From Ignavibacteriales bacterium (GTDB lineage Bacteria > Bacteroidota > Ignavibacteria > Ignavibacteriales > Melioribacteraceae): DNA of 64,000 nucleotides. How positions within the stretch are numbered: position 1 is the stretch's first letter; the number at the start of each line of letters is the position of its first letter. The translations under genes and the position numbers were made by a program. Of this stretch, positions 15,627-24,966 are shown in pieces. Location: positions 124,001 to 188,000 of the forward strand of contig JAGUYK010000032.1 of the NCBI GenBank assembly GCA_020061355.1. The letters are read 5' to 3'. The notes beneath the pieces were generated by a model, which saw only the letters and a list, made by a program, of their open reading frames with translations, was not told the DNA's origin and made no database searches.

Positions 15627-17813
15627 TTAAATACCAATCTCATTCAAAATATTATGCGCCCCTGAGAATTTATCCAAAACCCAGAGAACATAGCGGATAT
15701 CAACACCAATCGAGCGGCTGTAGGATTCATTCCAGGCAAAGTCATTTATTGTTGCTTCGAAAGCACGGTCAAAATTTACACCGACTAATCTGCCGTAAGA
15801 ATCGAGAATAGGGGAGCCGGAATTTCCACCTGTGGTATCCATGTTGTATAACATAGCAACCGGGAGCTTATTTCTTTTAGTGCTCACATATTTCCCGAAA
15901 TCTTTGCTGCTATACAGAACTCTTAACTTATCGGGAATAACAAAATCATCTTCGCCTGTAGAATTTTTTTCGATTACTCCGTCAATGGTGGTAAATGGTT
16001 CCATGTAAGTAGCATCTGCCGGTGAATATCCTTTAATATAACCGTATGTTAAACGCAGGGTACTATTGGCATCCGGAATAAAATTAGTCTGCTTCCAAAG
16101 CATCTTAACATCCACAAGATCCCCGTAAAGTTTATTTAATTTGCCCTCATTGCGTTCGTTAAACTTTTGAAGTGATTGATTCTGGACTCTTAAATTATGA
16201 ACAAAATCCAATAATGGATCCTGAAGTGCGGCAAGCTGCTCCGGCGTCATTTCTAAAAGGGAATTGAAATAATCAGTCCCCCGTATTTTAGAAGCAAGAA
16301 TCTCATTGTCAATAAAACCGGAAATAGATATTACATAATCCTCCCTACCAGAATTTAACAAATTATCCAGAGCAGCAATTCTTGAACTCTCTGAAAATCC
16401 CTTAGCATCTTTAAACATTTTAGCAAGAACGATCTTTTCAAATCTGGAACTTAAATTATTGACAGAACTAACTGCCCGGCTGATTGACTGTTTAATATTC
16501 TTTTCCTGAAATTGTGTGCTTCGTTCGTTATCCGGTTTCTTAATTTCCTCTGCATGTGTAAATATAAAATTTGCAAGTGAAAGTGTAGGCGACATATTGA
16601 AAACCTGTCTGAAAAACAAATCCGCTTGAGCTAATTCATTTACATTGATAAACACATCATTAATCTCATTGAGGAGATTACCATAATTGGCTTTCAATTC
16701 AGGTCTCGATTGAATAAAAGAATTTAGCATTTGATCTTCTTCTTCTTTCTGTGAGATCAGATTAATCTTCTTAAGCCCTTTTAATTTTCCTTTATAATTT
16801 TTCATTGTGTTTGCTAATCCTTTTATACGGTTAGCAGCGGCAAGCTCAAGTTCCTTATCACCTTTACTAATATCCTGAAGAGTTTTTATACCGAATTCAT
16901 ATAAGTCGGATATATAAGGTAAAAGATAATCCTGTTGATATTTTACATACTGTGATGGTCGATGACGAAAAGTTCTTCCGGGATAGCCAAGAATGAAAAC
17001 AAAATCATTTTCTTCAACTCCGTTTGAGTTTACTTTCAAGAACTTTTTTGGTTTGTAAGGAACATTATCTTTGGAATAAGTTGCTGCTTTACCATCGGGG
17101 GCAACATAAGCACGTAATAAAGAGAAATCACCTGTGTGACGCGGCCAGACCCAGTTGTCTGTTTCGCCGCCAAAGTTTCCTATTGATTGAGGCGGTGCAA
17201 AAACTAACCTTATATCACGAATGGTTCTATATTTGAATAATATATAAGATTTTCCGGCAAACATTTCCGATACATCAGCTACAATTGATTCCTTTTCATT
17301 AGTTGCGGCTTCTGCAATTTCTTTCGATTTTTTTACAATGGTCTGCGTTCTTAATGATGGATCGGTTATGTTTTTAACAGCGCTTAAAATCTGGTCTGAA
17401 ACATCCTGATACGATTCTAAAATACGGCATGTATTTCCCAAGGCGGGAATTTCTTCTTCCATTGTTTGTGCATGAAATCCATTTTCCAAATAATTTTTTT
17501 CAACTGTACTTGCTCTAACAATTGAACCGTATGCACAGTGATGATTTGTTATTATTAACCCTTTATCAGAAATAAAGGAGCCGGTACACCCGCCGACGTT
17601 TACAAGTGCATCTATCAAACTTATTCCATCTGGATTATAAACCTCTTTCGGATCAATTTTCAATCCTGCCTTTACTAAATCAACTTTATCAATTTCACTT
17701 AATGGATACATCCCTTCTTCCGGTGAAGCCGGAAGCATTCCAAGTATTAACGTAAGTGCAATTAATAGTGTGATTAATTTGATAGGTTTAAGAACAAACT
17801 TTTTAATAATCAT
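15627..17813 (-). CDS. S46 dipeptidyl-peptidase, DPP11-like
   Basis: 728 residues from the ATG at 17813, preceded by GGAG; the frame extends 34 codons further but without support. Signal peptide about 1-30. The chymotrypsin-like fold of family S46 shows GGCTGSFIS and LIITNHHCAYG (catalytic His about 91), the conserved DNWVWPRHTGDF and the serine box GGNSGSP with S665. The residue 18 positions after that serine is arginine (R683). In Porphyromonas gingivalis, Ser655/Arg673 define the Asp/Glu-specific DPP11, whereas DPP7 has glycine. This predicts removal of dipeptides with acidic P1 residues in the periplasm, hence peptide scavenging. It is divergent from the carotenoid operon. Confidence 0.92.
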   Translation of the reverse strand: MIIKKFVLKPIKLITLLIALTLILGMLPASPEEGMYPLSEIDKVDLVKAGLKIDPKEVYNPDGISLIDALVNVGGCTGSFISDKGLIITNHHCAYGSIVRASTVEKNYLENGFHAQTMEEEIPALGNTCRILESYQDVSDQILSAVKNITDPSLRTQTIVKKSKEIAEAATNEKESIVADVSEMFAGKSYILFKYRTIRDIRLVFAPPQSIGNFGGETDNWVWPRHTGDFSLLRAYVAPDGKAATYSKDNVPYKPKKFLKVNSNGVEENDFVFILGYPGRTFRHRPSQYVKYQQDYLLPYISDLYEFGIKTLQDISKGDKELELAAANRIKGLANTMKNYKGKLKGLKKINLISQKEEEDQMLNSFIQSRPELKANYGNLLNEINDVFINVNELAQADLFFRQVFNMSPTLSLANFIFTHAEEIKKPDNERSTQFQEKNIKQSISRAVSSVNNLSSRFEKIVLAKMFKDAKGFSESSRIAALDNLLNSGREDYVISISGFIDNEILASKIRGTDYFNSLLEMTPEQLAALQDPLLDFVHNLRVQNQSLQKFNERNEGKLNKLYGDLVDVKMLWKQTNFIPDANSTLRLTYGYIKGYSPADATYMEPFTTIDGVIEKNSTGEDDFVIPDKLRVLYSSKDFGKYVSTKRNKLPVAMLYNMDTTGGNSGSPILDSYGRLVGVNFDRAFEATINDFAWNESYSRSIGVDIRYVLWVLDKFSGAHNILNEIGI

Positions 17814-17989
17814 TTTAACTCCGGTTAGGTATACAAAAGAAATATTTCGCTTACAAAATAAAAGTTTGTTATTATATAAGGAAAATAAAATCGGTTTATT
17901 TTTAAGACAGGGCAATTGATAATTACCTAAAGAAAATAAAGGAATAAAATTTCGGCTCTTAAGTCATTAAACTCCTTTTTTATTTTTTG

Positions 17990-18013
17990 GATTTACGAAA
18001 AAAACAGTAAATC
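17990..18013. promoter_or_regulatory. Inverted repeat ahead of crtI, possible operator
   Basis: GATTTAC (17990-17996), 10 bases, GTAAATC (18007-18013), a perfect 7-bp dyad about 80 bases before crtI in the region shared with the divergent DPP11 gene. It could be a regulator site for the carotenoid operon. No regulator gene is in the window to test it against. Confidence 0.35.
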
Positions 18014-18092
18014 TATTTGGAATCATATTAGCTGGAAATGGAACTAATAAATAGAATTGAAGGTTAAGATTAACGAATATCACAAATATAAA

Positions 18093-19574
18093 ATGGACAA
18101 AAGCGCATTAATAATAGGTTCGGGATTAGGAGGTTTATCAACGGCATTACGACTTTCCTCAAACGGATATAAGGTCGTGGTTCTTGAAAAGCATTCGACA
18201 CCCGGCGGTAGAATGAATATCATCGAAATGGACGGTTTCCGCTTTGATATGGGCCCTTCGTTTATGAGTATGACTTATGAATTTGATGAACTATTCAATA
18301 CTGTTGGGATTAAAAATCCAGTTGAATTTGAAGAACTGGAACCCTTGTATCAGGTTTATTTTGAGGGTAAGGATAAGCCAAGAAGAATTTTTAAAGATTT
18401 AGAAAAACTGGAAAAAGAATTTAGTGATGTTGAGCCCGGTCTAGCTTCTAAAGCAGATGCATACTTAAAACGAGCCGGTCAATTCTGGCATGATACTGAA
18501 GATAAAGTTGTCAAAACAAATTTTGACAGCATGTTCAAATATCTTCTCAAACTTTCCACTGTTCCTTGGAAGCATATACCATATTTGTACAGAACGATGT
18601 GGAGCGAAGTTGAAAAACAATTTAAATCGGAAGAAGTAAGAATCATTTTTTCTCTAGTTGCATTCTTTTTAGGTGCGACTCCGTTTCATACTCCTGCAAT
18701 CTATTCATTGCTTAACTATACAGAGATGAGGCATAATGGTTACTGGCGCATAAAAGGCGGCATGTACCGTTTAATTGAAGAATTAGTAAAGATTCTTAAA
18801 GATAGAGGTGTGGAGTTTCATTTCGATACTGAAGTAGTAAATATCGGTTCTAATAGCGGAAAGCTTTATGAGGTTATTGATCGGAATGGGAAAAGATGGC
18901 AAGCTGATATATTTATTTCGAATGCCGATGCCGCTTCTTTCCGCGGACAAGTACTTGGACGGAAGAAATTTAATGAAGAGAAATTAGATAAGATGCACTG
19001 GACCCTTGCACCGTTTACAATTTATCTCGGTGTTAAAGGTAAGGTCGATAATCTTGAGCATCACAATTATTTTCTTGGTAGCAATTTCAAAGGTTATGCC
19101 GATACAATTTTCACATCGTCAATAGCACCGCAGAAACCGTATTACTATGTAAATGTATTATCAAAATCGGATTCAACTTGCGCACCAGATGGCTGTGAAA
19201 ATATTTTTATTTTGTGTCCTGTCCCCGATCTCCGTTACAAAAAAGATTGGAGCGATAAAGAAGAACTTGCAAATACATTAATCAAAGATTTATCTCAACG
19301 TATCGGGTTTGATTTAGAATACAATACAATGGTAAAAAAAATTCTTGCACCGGACGATTGGGCTGCCATGCTTAATCTTTATAAAGGTTCTGGTTTGGGT
19401 TTAGCACATGATATTAATCAGGTCGGAGCATTTAGACCCAAGAACAAAGACGAACATTTCAGTAATCTTTATTATGTCGGTGCATCAACAACACCCGGCA
19501 CAGGTTTGCCAATGGTAGTCATTAGTTCACGCTTAGTAACAGAGAGGATCTCAAATGATTCAACTTTATCATGA
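18093..19574 (+). CDS. crtI: Phytoene desaturase
   Basis: 493 residues from ATG 18093 (MDKSALIIGSG), which puts the dinucleotide fold at the N-terminus as in the family; a TTG at 18057 is a frame extension. FAD-binding GSGLGGLSTALRLSSNGY (about 8-25), EKHSTPGGR, FDMGPSFM and the C-terminal LYYVGASTTPGTGLPM are diagnostic of CrtI-type carotene desaturases. It converts phytoene to lycopene at the membrane. It is the first gene of the operon; crtB overlaps its 3' end by 20 bases. The second CrtI-like gene downstream is better assigned as crtD. Confidence 0.92.
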   Translation: MDKSALIIGSGLGGLSTALRLSSNGYKVVVLEKHSTPGGRMNIIEMDGFRFDMGPSFMSMTYEFDELFNTVGIKNPVEFEELEPLYQVYFEGKDKPRRIFKDLEKLEKEFSDVEPGLASKADAYLKRAGQFWHDTEDKVVKTNFDSMFKYLLKLSTVPWKHIPYLYRTMWSEVEKQFKSEEVRIIFSLVAFFLGATPFHTPAIYSLLNYTEMRHNGYWRIKGGMYRLIEELVKILKDRGVEFHFDTEVVNIGSNSGKLYEVIDRNGKRWQADIFISNADAASFRGQVLGRKKFNEEKLDKMHWTLAPFTIYLGVKGKVDNLEHHNYFLGSNFKGYADTIFTSSIAPQKPYYYVNVLSKSDSTCAPDGCENIFILCPVPDLRYKKDWSDKEELANTLIKDLSQRIGFDLEYNTMVKKILAPDDWAAMLNLYKGSGLGLAHDINQVGAFRPKNKDEHFSNLYYVGASTTPGTGLPMVVISSRLVTERISNDSTLS

Positions 19575-20403
19575 TACATCGTTTTCGATGAGCAAAAAAA
19601 TGACGAAAGCATACAGCACTTCGTTTAGTCTTGGCATTAAAGCATTTACCAAAGAATACCGCGACCCAATTTATGCAATTTATGGTTTCGTTCGACTTGC
19701 CGATGAGATTGTCGATTCATTCCATGATTACAATAAAGCTGAATTAATCAAACAATTTCGTATAGATACTTTTAATGCAATAAAAGAAGGGATATCAACT
19801 AACCCGGTTCTTCATGCTTTTCAGCTTGTTGTTAACAAGTATAAAATTGACAATGTTCTAATTGATGCATTTTTTAAAAGCATGGAAATGGATCTCGATA
19901 AATCTTCCTACCATAGAGAAATTTATGATACCTACATTTATGGTTCGGCTGAAGTTGTCGGTTTAATGTGCCTAAAAGTTTTTGTCAATGGTGATGAATT
20001 AAAATACCGGGAATTATTGTATCCTGCTAAAATGCTCGGCTCTGCGTTTCAGAAAGTAAATTTTTTACGTGATATTAAAAGTGATATTGACGAACGCGGA
20101 AGAATTTACCTGCCCGATGTTCATGGATCCGAAGGAATTGACGATACGAATAAAAAACGACTTGAAAACGAAGTTAAAGAAGAGTTTCATCAAGCACTCA
20201 TTGGAATATTAAAACTTCCTATGGGTGTAAAACTTGGAGTTTATTCAGCATACCTTTACTATTATGTTCTGTTTAAGAAGATACAAAGACTTGGTGTAGA
20301 AGAACTTCTTAAGAGACGTGTAAGAATTTCTAACTTTACAAAGCTCTTTTTACTCGTAAAATCGTTCTGGGAAATCAAAGTTGTAAAAATCAGGTTTGAG
20401 TGA
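19555..20403 (+). CDS. crtB: Phytoene synthase
   Basis: 282 residues from ATG 19555, with AGAGAGG upstream. The family signatures YSTSFSLG (about 20-27), RLADEIVDSFHD (first Asp-rich motif) and NFLRDIKSDIDERGRIYLP (second Asp-rich motif) are all present. It joins two geranylgeranyl diphosphates to phytoene. The start lies inside crtI, so translation is coupled. No GGPP synthase gene is in the window, so the precursor enzyme is encoded elsewhere. Confidence 0.93.
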   Translation: MIQLYHDTSFSMSKKMTKAYSTSFSLGIKAFTKEYRDPIYAIYGFVRLADEIVDSFHDYNKAELIKQFRIDTFNAIKEGISTNPVLHAFQLVVNKYKIDNVLIDAFFKSMEMDLDKSSYHREIYDTYIYGSAEVVGLMCLKVFVNGDELKYRELLYPAKMLGSAFQKVNFLRDIKSDIDERGRIYLPDVHGSEGIDDTNKKRLENEVKEEFHQALIGILKLPMGVKLGVYSAYLYYYVLFKKIQRLGVEELLKRRVRISNFTKLFLLVKSFWEIKVVKIRFE

Positions 20404-20984
20404 TGAAAGGATTATTTTTATTATTATTAATTATTCAATCATTTGCATTGGCAAATGGAAAGGTTAAATCAGGTCCTCACGAAATCGATTTAGATGTTCT
20501 TGAATTTATTCGAACTAACTACTATGCTTCTGTTGAAAATGAAGATCTGGTGGAGGAAATCGAAAAATTTATTGTTAGAAATTTTTCATCCGATAAAGAA
20601 AAATATCCTAACCTTATATTAGCATATATTGCTGCATTACAATCAGTAAAATCTAAACACGCATTCTGGCCTTTTACTAAACTTGAGTACTTTAATCAAT
20701 CCATGGAGTTGTTTAAGAATGTAATTAGCAAAGAGCCAAATAGTCTCGAAATTAGATTTCTTAGATTTGCTATTTTACATCACGTTCCGGGTTTTTTAGG
20801 ACATGCAACAGAAAGACAGGAAGATGCAAATATCATTGTAAGGCTTCTGCTTTTAAAAGATTACTCCAGTATTAGTGAAGATATACAGCAGGGAATTGCT
20901 GAATTTCTAATTAAAAGCAAAAGATTGCTCCTATTCCAGGAGAAACGGATAACTGATAATTTTGTTCTGGCTTTAAATGATTAG
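20403..20984 (+). CDS. Small exported helical protein in the carotenoid operon
   Basis: 193 residues from ATG 20403, overlapping the crtB stop (TGATG). A clear Sec signal (MKGLFLLLLIIQSFALANG) precedes an all-helical body with TPR-like spacing (FNQSMELFKNVISKEPNSLE...). An HHVPGFLGHA segment (about 121-130) is notable. No family is recognised. Overlaps on both sides (with crtB and crtYcd) show it is an integral part of the operon, so a role in carotenoid handling or delivery at the envelope is possible. This is inference from position only. Confidence 0.75.
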   Translation: MKGLFLLLLIIQSFALANGKVKSGPHEIDLDVLEFIRTNYYASVENEDLVEEIEKFIVRNFSSDKEKYPNLILAYIAALQSVKSKHAFWPFTKLEYFNQSMELFKNVISKEPNSLEIRFLRFAILHHVPGFLGHATERQEDANIIVRLLLLKDYSSISEDIQQGIAEFLIKSKRLLLFQEKRITDNFVLALND

Positions 20985-21669
20985 TACATATTTAATTATT
21001 AATATCCTGATAATTATTGTACCGCTTCTTCTAACCTTTGAAAAAAAAATCAAATTCTACAAAAAATTACCCGCGCTTGCTGTTTCAATAATTATAGTCG
21101 GCGGGACATTTATTCTTTGGGATATTATTGCAACCTACCGCGGTGATTGGGATTTTAACCCGCAATATCTAGTCGGAATAGAAATCTTCAATTTGCCGAT
21201 TGAAGAAATATTATTTTTCATAACCGTTCCGTACTCAGCTATTTTTTTGTATGAAACTGGAAAAATTTATCTTAAGAACATTACTTTTCATGCAAATAAA
21301 ACCATAGTACTTGCAATCGCTCTCATTCTCATTGTGATCGGACTTATGTTCAATGAGCAATATTATAGTTTAACAGTTTTATTCTTTAGCGGTCTCTTTT
21401 TAATAGTATCCTCAATATTTAATTCCAAAATCCAAGTTCTAAATTCAAGTTTGTATTGGAGCTGGATCCTTTTTATGTATCTGCCTTTTTTTATAGTGAA
21501 TTACTTTCTAACGTCACTACCGATAGTCACATATTCACCAGCTGCAATATGGGGAATAAGAATTACAACTATTCCATTTGAGGATTTCTTCTATTCATTT
21601 TCAATGTTATCATTTTATCTCTATGTTTATATGATTGTAAAAGAGAAATGGCTAAAAGAAAACGAATAG
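20977..21669 (+). CDS. crtYcd: Lycopene cyclase, CrtYcd type
   Basis: 230 residues with about six or seven membrane spans. It is a fusion of the two lycopene-cyclase half-domains seen separately as CrtYc and CrtYd in actinobacteria. The first half has LPIEEILFFITVPYS (about 69-83) and the second has the matching IPFEDFFYSFSML (about 197-209). Both carry the acidic PxE motif needed for activity. It forms beta-ionone rings; together with CruF and CrtD a monocyclic product (gamma-carotene) is expected. It overlaps both neighbours. Confidence 0.88.
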   Translation: MISTYLIINILIIIVPLLLTFEKKIKFYKKLPALAVSIIIVGGTFILWDIIATYRGDWDFNPQYLVGIEIFNLPIEEILFFITVPYSAIFLYETGKIYLKNITFHANKTIVLAIALILIVIGLMFNEQYYSLTVLFFSGLFLIVSSIFNSKIQVLNSSLYWSWILFMYLPFFIVNYFLTSLPIVTYSPAAIWGIRITTIPFEDFFYSFSMLSFYLYVYMIVKEKWLKENE

Positions 21670-23140
21670 CGGTAGTGGGAGCGGGTTTAGGTGGTTTAAG
21701 TGCAGCAATTAGATTAGCCATTAACGGTTATACAGTTGATCTATACGAGCAGGGCAAAAGTCCGGGGGGTAAGGCAAACCAGATTAACGAAAATGGTTTT
21801 AGGTTTGATACCGGACCATCACTTCTTACGATGCCTTTTGTCATCAAGGATTTGTTTGAAAACGCCGGTGAAATAATTGAAGACTACTTTGAAATAATTC
21901 CCTTAAAAAATCTTTGTAAGTATCATTATCCCGATGGCACAATAATTAATGCTTACTCAGACACAGAAAAATTTGCTGAAGAAATATCATCAAAAACGAA
22001 AGACACAGCCCAATCAGTTAAAAAGTACTTAAAATATTCCGAAAAGATTTATGAGTTGACTGCTGATCTTTTCTTGTTTGGTGATTTCTCCGAGCCAAAG
22101 AATTTTATAAGTACTAAAGCCCTTAACACATTACTCCAGATAAACAAAATTGATCCGTTCCGGACAATGCATAATGCAAACAAGAGTTTTTTTAAAGATG
22201 AGAAGACTATCCAGTTGTTTGACCGGTATGCTACTTATAACGGATCTGATCCATTTAAAGCTCCGGCTACTCTTAATATAATTCAGCATGTAGAATATAA
22301 TCTAGGTGGTTATATATTGAATGGGGGAGTCTATTCACTGGTAAATGCACTTTATCGTTTGGCTCAGAAGAAGGGTGTAAACTTTTTCTTTGAGAGTAAA
22401 ATATCTAGAATCCTTCATAATGATTTTTCAGTAAATGGAATAACAATCAATAGAAACGGTATTTTAGAAAAGAAAAATTATGATACGATTATTTCGAATG
22501 CCGATGTAAATTATTCATACAAACATTTACTTGATGATAACCGTTCGGATTCAGCTGTGAGATATTCGAAACTTGAACCTTCCAGCTCTGCTTTAGTATT
22601 TTACTGGGGAGTTAAAGGTAAATATGACGATTTAGAAATTCACAACATTTTATTCTCTTCAGACTATAAAAAAGAGTTTAATGATCTTTTTGTAAAGAAA
22701 GTTTGTCCCGATGACCCGACTGTTTATATTTATATATCTTCGAAGTACAATAGTAATGATGCCCCGGCGGATCACGAGAATTGGTTTGTTATGATAAATG
22801 CACCTTACGTTAAAAATCAAAACTGGGAATATGAGATTGAAAAAAGTAGAAAAAGCATTATTAGCAAAATAAACAGTTTTCTGAAAGTAGATATTGAGAA
22901 TAAAATTGTTACCGAACAAGTTCTTACTCCGGAAATAATTGAAAAATCAACAAGCAGTTATAGAGGAAGTCTATACGGCATTTCCTCAAATTGCAAAAGA
23001 GCAGCATTGTAAGGCAGAAGAACCGTTCTAAAGAATATTCCGGTTTATATTTTTGCGGGGGAAGTTCTCATCCGGGTGGAGGAATTCCTCTTGTTATCCT
23101 TTCGGGTAAATTAGCAGCAGAAGCAATTATTGGGTCGTAA
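21648..23140 (+). pseudogene. crtD: 1-hydroxycarotenoid 3,4-desaturase, frameshifted
   Basis: The first frame (21648-23012, 454 residues) begins KRIAVVGAGLGGLSAAIRLA and contains GGKANQ, FDTGPSLLTMP, and LFDRYATYNGSDPFKAPATL, which fit CrtD better than CrtI. It stops abruptly after SSNCKRAAL. Moving one base back at about 23008-23012, the reading continues RQKNRSKEYSGLYFCGG, then SSHPGGGIPLVILSGKLAAE, to TAA at 23138-23140. This is exactly the conserved C-terminus of the family. One missing base, probably in the TT at 23009-23010, explains it. Either the gene is freshly inactivated or the sequence has an indel error. The enzyme would desaturate 1'-hydroxy-gamma-carotene to the torulene form. 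Confidence 0.9.
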
Positions 23141-23141
23141 A

Positions 23142-23210
23142 ATGATTCATGTTATTCAGATTATATTTGGTTGGATTATATTTCCGCTTAAGAGGTTCAG
23201 TCTGTTATGA
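23142..23210 (+). CDS. 22-residue single-span membrane peptide
   Basis: ATG 23142 follows the restored crtD stop by one base and its TGA overlaps the ATG of the acyltransferase gene (ATGA). The peptide MIHVIQIIFGWIIFPLKRFS plus LL is hydrophobic with a basic end. It may be a coupling leader for the acyltransferase or a real tiny membrane protein. It could also be noise, since it is too short to judge. Confidence 0.3.
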   Translation: MIHVIQIIFGWIIFPLKRFSLL

Positions 23211-23863
23211 TAAAAGCCGATCATAAAAAATATGCAAGATGGATTTTTATTCCTTATATGAACAGGATGCTGAAAAAGAATTTCAGTCACTTCTATTTGG
23301 TAAATGAGTATCCCCAAGCATTAAAAGAAAGCAAACTTGTTATTACACCAAACCATATAAGCTGGTGGGATGGTTTCTTTGCGGAGTTTCTCTTCTCAAA
23401 ATTGTTGAACCGGAAACTTCATATAATGATGCTGGAAGAACAATTAAAAAAGTACTGGTTCTTTAAAAAGCTGGGTGCTTATTCGATACAGCCTGATTCT
23501 ATTAGGAGCATTTTAGAAACAGCCAGGTACACAATGGAACTGATCAATAATCCAAACAATTTTGTTATCACTTATCCCCAGGGTGAGATAGAATCATTTG
23601 AGAAGAGACCTCTGACATTAAAGGAAGGCTTGAAGTATTTTATAAAGGGAATTGAAAACGAATTTTACGTTTTACCGGTAGGTTTCAAAATTCATTACTA
23701 TAATGAAAAATATCCTTCAATAATTGTAAGGTTTGGCAAACCTTTAAATGGAAACGTAGTGTTAAGCAGTTATTCCACCTTTAAGAATGAATTTATGGAT
23801 AATCTGGATCAGCTTGCAGAGGCAGCGGAGAAAAAGGAATTTGTTAAGGATTTATTCGCTTAA
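23207..23863 (+). CDS. PlsC-like acyltransferase, CruD-like role
   Basis: 218 residues. The acyltransferase motif NHISWWD (NHx4D, about 46-52) and a later TYPQGE (about 124-129, in the place of the FPEGT box) identify the lysophospholipid acyltransferase fold. The location between crtD and a glycosyltransferase points to acylation of a carotenoid glycoside, as done by CruD in Chlorobaculum tepidum. I do not claim orthology. Its start overlaps the mini-ORF stop, and its stop overlaps the next ATG (TAATG). Confidence 0.82.
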   Translation: MIKADHKKYARWIFIPYMNRMLKKNFSHFYLVNEYPQALKESKLVITPNHISWWDGFFAEFLFSKLLNRKLHIMMLEEQLKKYWFFKKLGAYSIQPDSIRSILETARYTMELINNPNNFVITYPQGEIESFEKRPLTLKEGLKYFIKGIENEFYVLPVGFKIHYYNEKYPSIIVRFGKPLNGNVVLSSYSTFKNEFMDNLDQLAEAAEKKEFVKDLFA

Positions 23864-24966
23864 TGATTTCGAATTTACTTTTCATATTGCTTCTATCCAT
23901 CAACTTGATATTCCTTTTCATAATTATTTATAATTTTTTTACAGCTCCTAGAATTAAGAACATTAAGTCGACAACACATAGTAACTATAAACTTTCCATT
24001 CTTATTCCGGCGAGGAACGAGGAAAAAAATATTTCACATTGTCTCGATTCAATTCTTAATCAATCGTTTAAGAATTACGAAGTAATTGTTATGAGTGACG
24101 AGTCAAATGATAATACTGCTAGCATAGTTAATGAATATGTCTCAAAGGATAGTCGAATTAAATTGGAACTTGGTAAGAAACTTCCGGAAGGATGGCTTGG
24201 CAAAAACTGGGCGTGTTTTCAATTGTCACAAAAAGCCACAGGTGATTTATTTCTATTTATTGATGCGGACGTTAGGTTAAATGAAAATGCAGTTTCAAGT
24301 TCGGTTAAGTTATTTGAGGAAAAGGGTCTTAGTTTAATAACTGTTTTTCCGACACAACAAATAAACGGGATAGGCGCTCAGTTGGTCGTGCCATTGATGA
24401 ACTGGCTTCTATTAACATTTCTACCATTAAAAAAAGTTTACACATCCCCAAGGAGTTCATTTGTTGCTGCTAATGGTCAGTTTATTCTGATTGATAGAAA
24501 AACTTATGTAAGTATCGGTGGTCATAATGATGTGAAGAATCAGGTGGTTGAAGATATGGAATTGGCAAGGAAAGTAAAACAGAATGGATTAAGAATGATA
24601 ACAGCATTAGGAAACGATTCCATCTTTTGTGAGATGTATAGTTCTTTAAATGACTCAGTTAACGGATTCTCTAAAAACTTTTTTAAGGGCTTCAATATTA
24701 GCTCTATCACATTCTTATTAATGCTGTTTTTTATGATGATTCTATTTTTCACGCCTGTTATTCTTATAATATTGAACATTAATTTTCTGCTGATTGTTAG
24801 TATTATATTAATCGGCAGGGTATTGATTTCCCTAATGAGTAAACAAAAAGTAGTCATAAATGTTATTCTTCATTTTTTTCAAATGCTCGTTTTGATATTT
24901 GTAGGAATAAAATCAGTCTACGCCGCATCATCCGGAGATATTGAATGGAAGGGAAGAAAAATATAA
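23863..24966 (+). CDS. Membrane GT2 glycosyltransferase, CruC-like role
   Basis: 367 residues: an N-terminal membrane span (about 5-27) and a GT-A domain with SILIPARNEEKNISHCL (about 46-62), SDESNDNT and the metal-binding LFIDADVRL (about 129-137). A VVEDMELARKVK acceptor-side motif (about 227-238) is followed by two or three C-terminal spans. The family 2 type and its place between the acyltransferase and cruF suggest it glycosylates the 1'-hydroxyl of the carotenoid, as CruC does in Chlorobaculum. The sugar donor is unknown. It overlaps cruF by 22 bases. Confidence 0.85.
   Translation: MISNLLFILLLSINLIFLFIIIYNFFTAPRIKNIKSTTHSNYKLSILIPARNEEKNISHCLDSILNQSFKNYEVIVMSDESNDNTASIVNEYVSKDSRIKLELGKKLPEGWLGKNWACFQLSQKATGDLFLFIDADVRLNENAVSSSVKLFEEKGLSLITVFPTQQINGIGAQLVVPLMNWLLLTFLPLKKVYTSPRSSFVAANGQFILIDRKTYVSIGGHNDVKNQVVEDMELARKVKQNGLRMITALGNDSIFCEMYSSLNDSVNGFSKNFFKGFNISSITFLLMLFFMMILFFTPVILIILNINFLLIVSIILIGRVLISLMSKQKVVINVILHFFQMLVLIFVGIKSVYAASSGDIEWKGRKI

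Noticed and set aside
21648-23012. Second phytoene desaturase (crtI2)
   Set aside because: The LFDRYATYNGSDPFKAPATL region and pairing with CruF match CrtD better.
23005-23015. Programmed ribosomal frameshift in crtD
   Set aside because: No slippery heptamer or downstream structure is evident at the break; a one-base indel is simpler.
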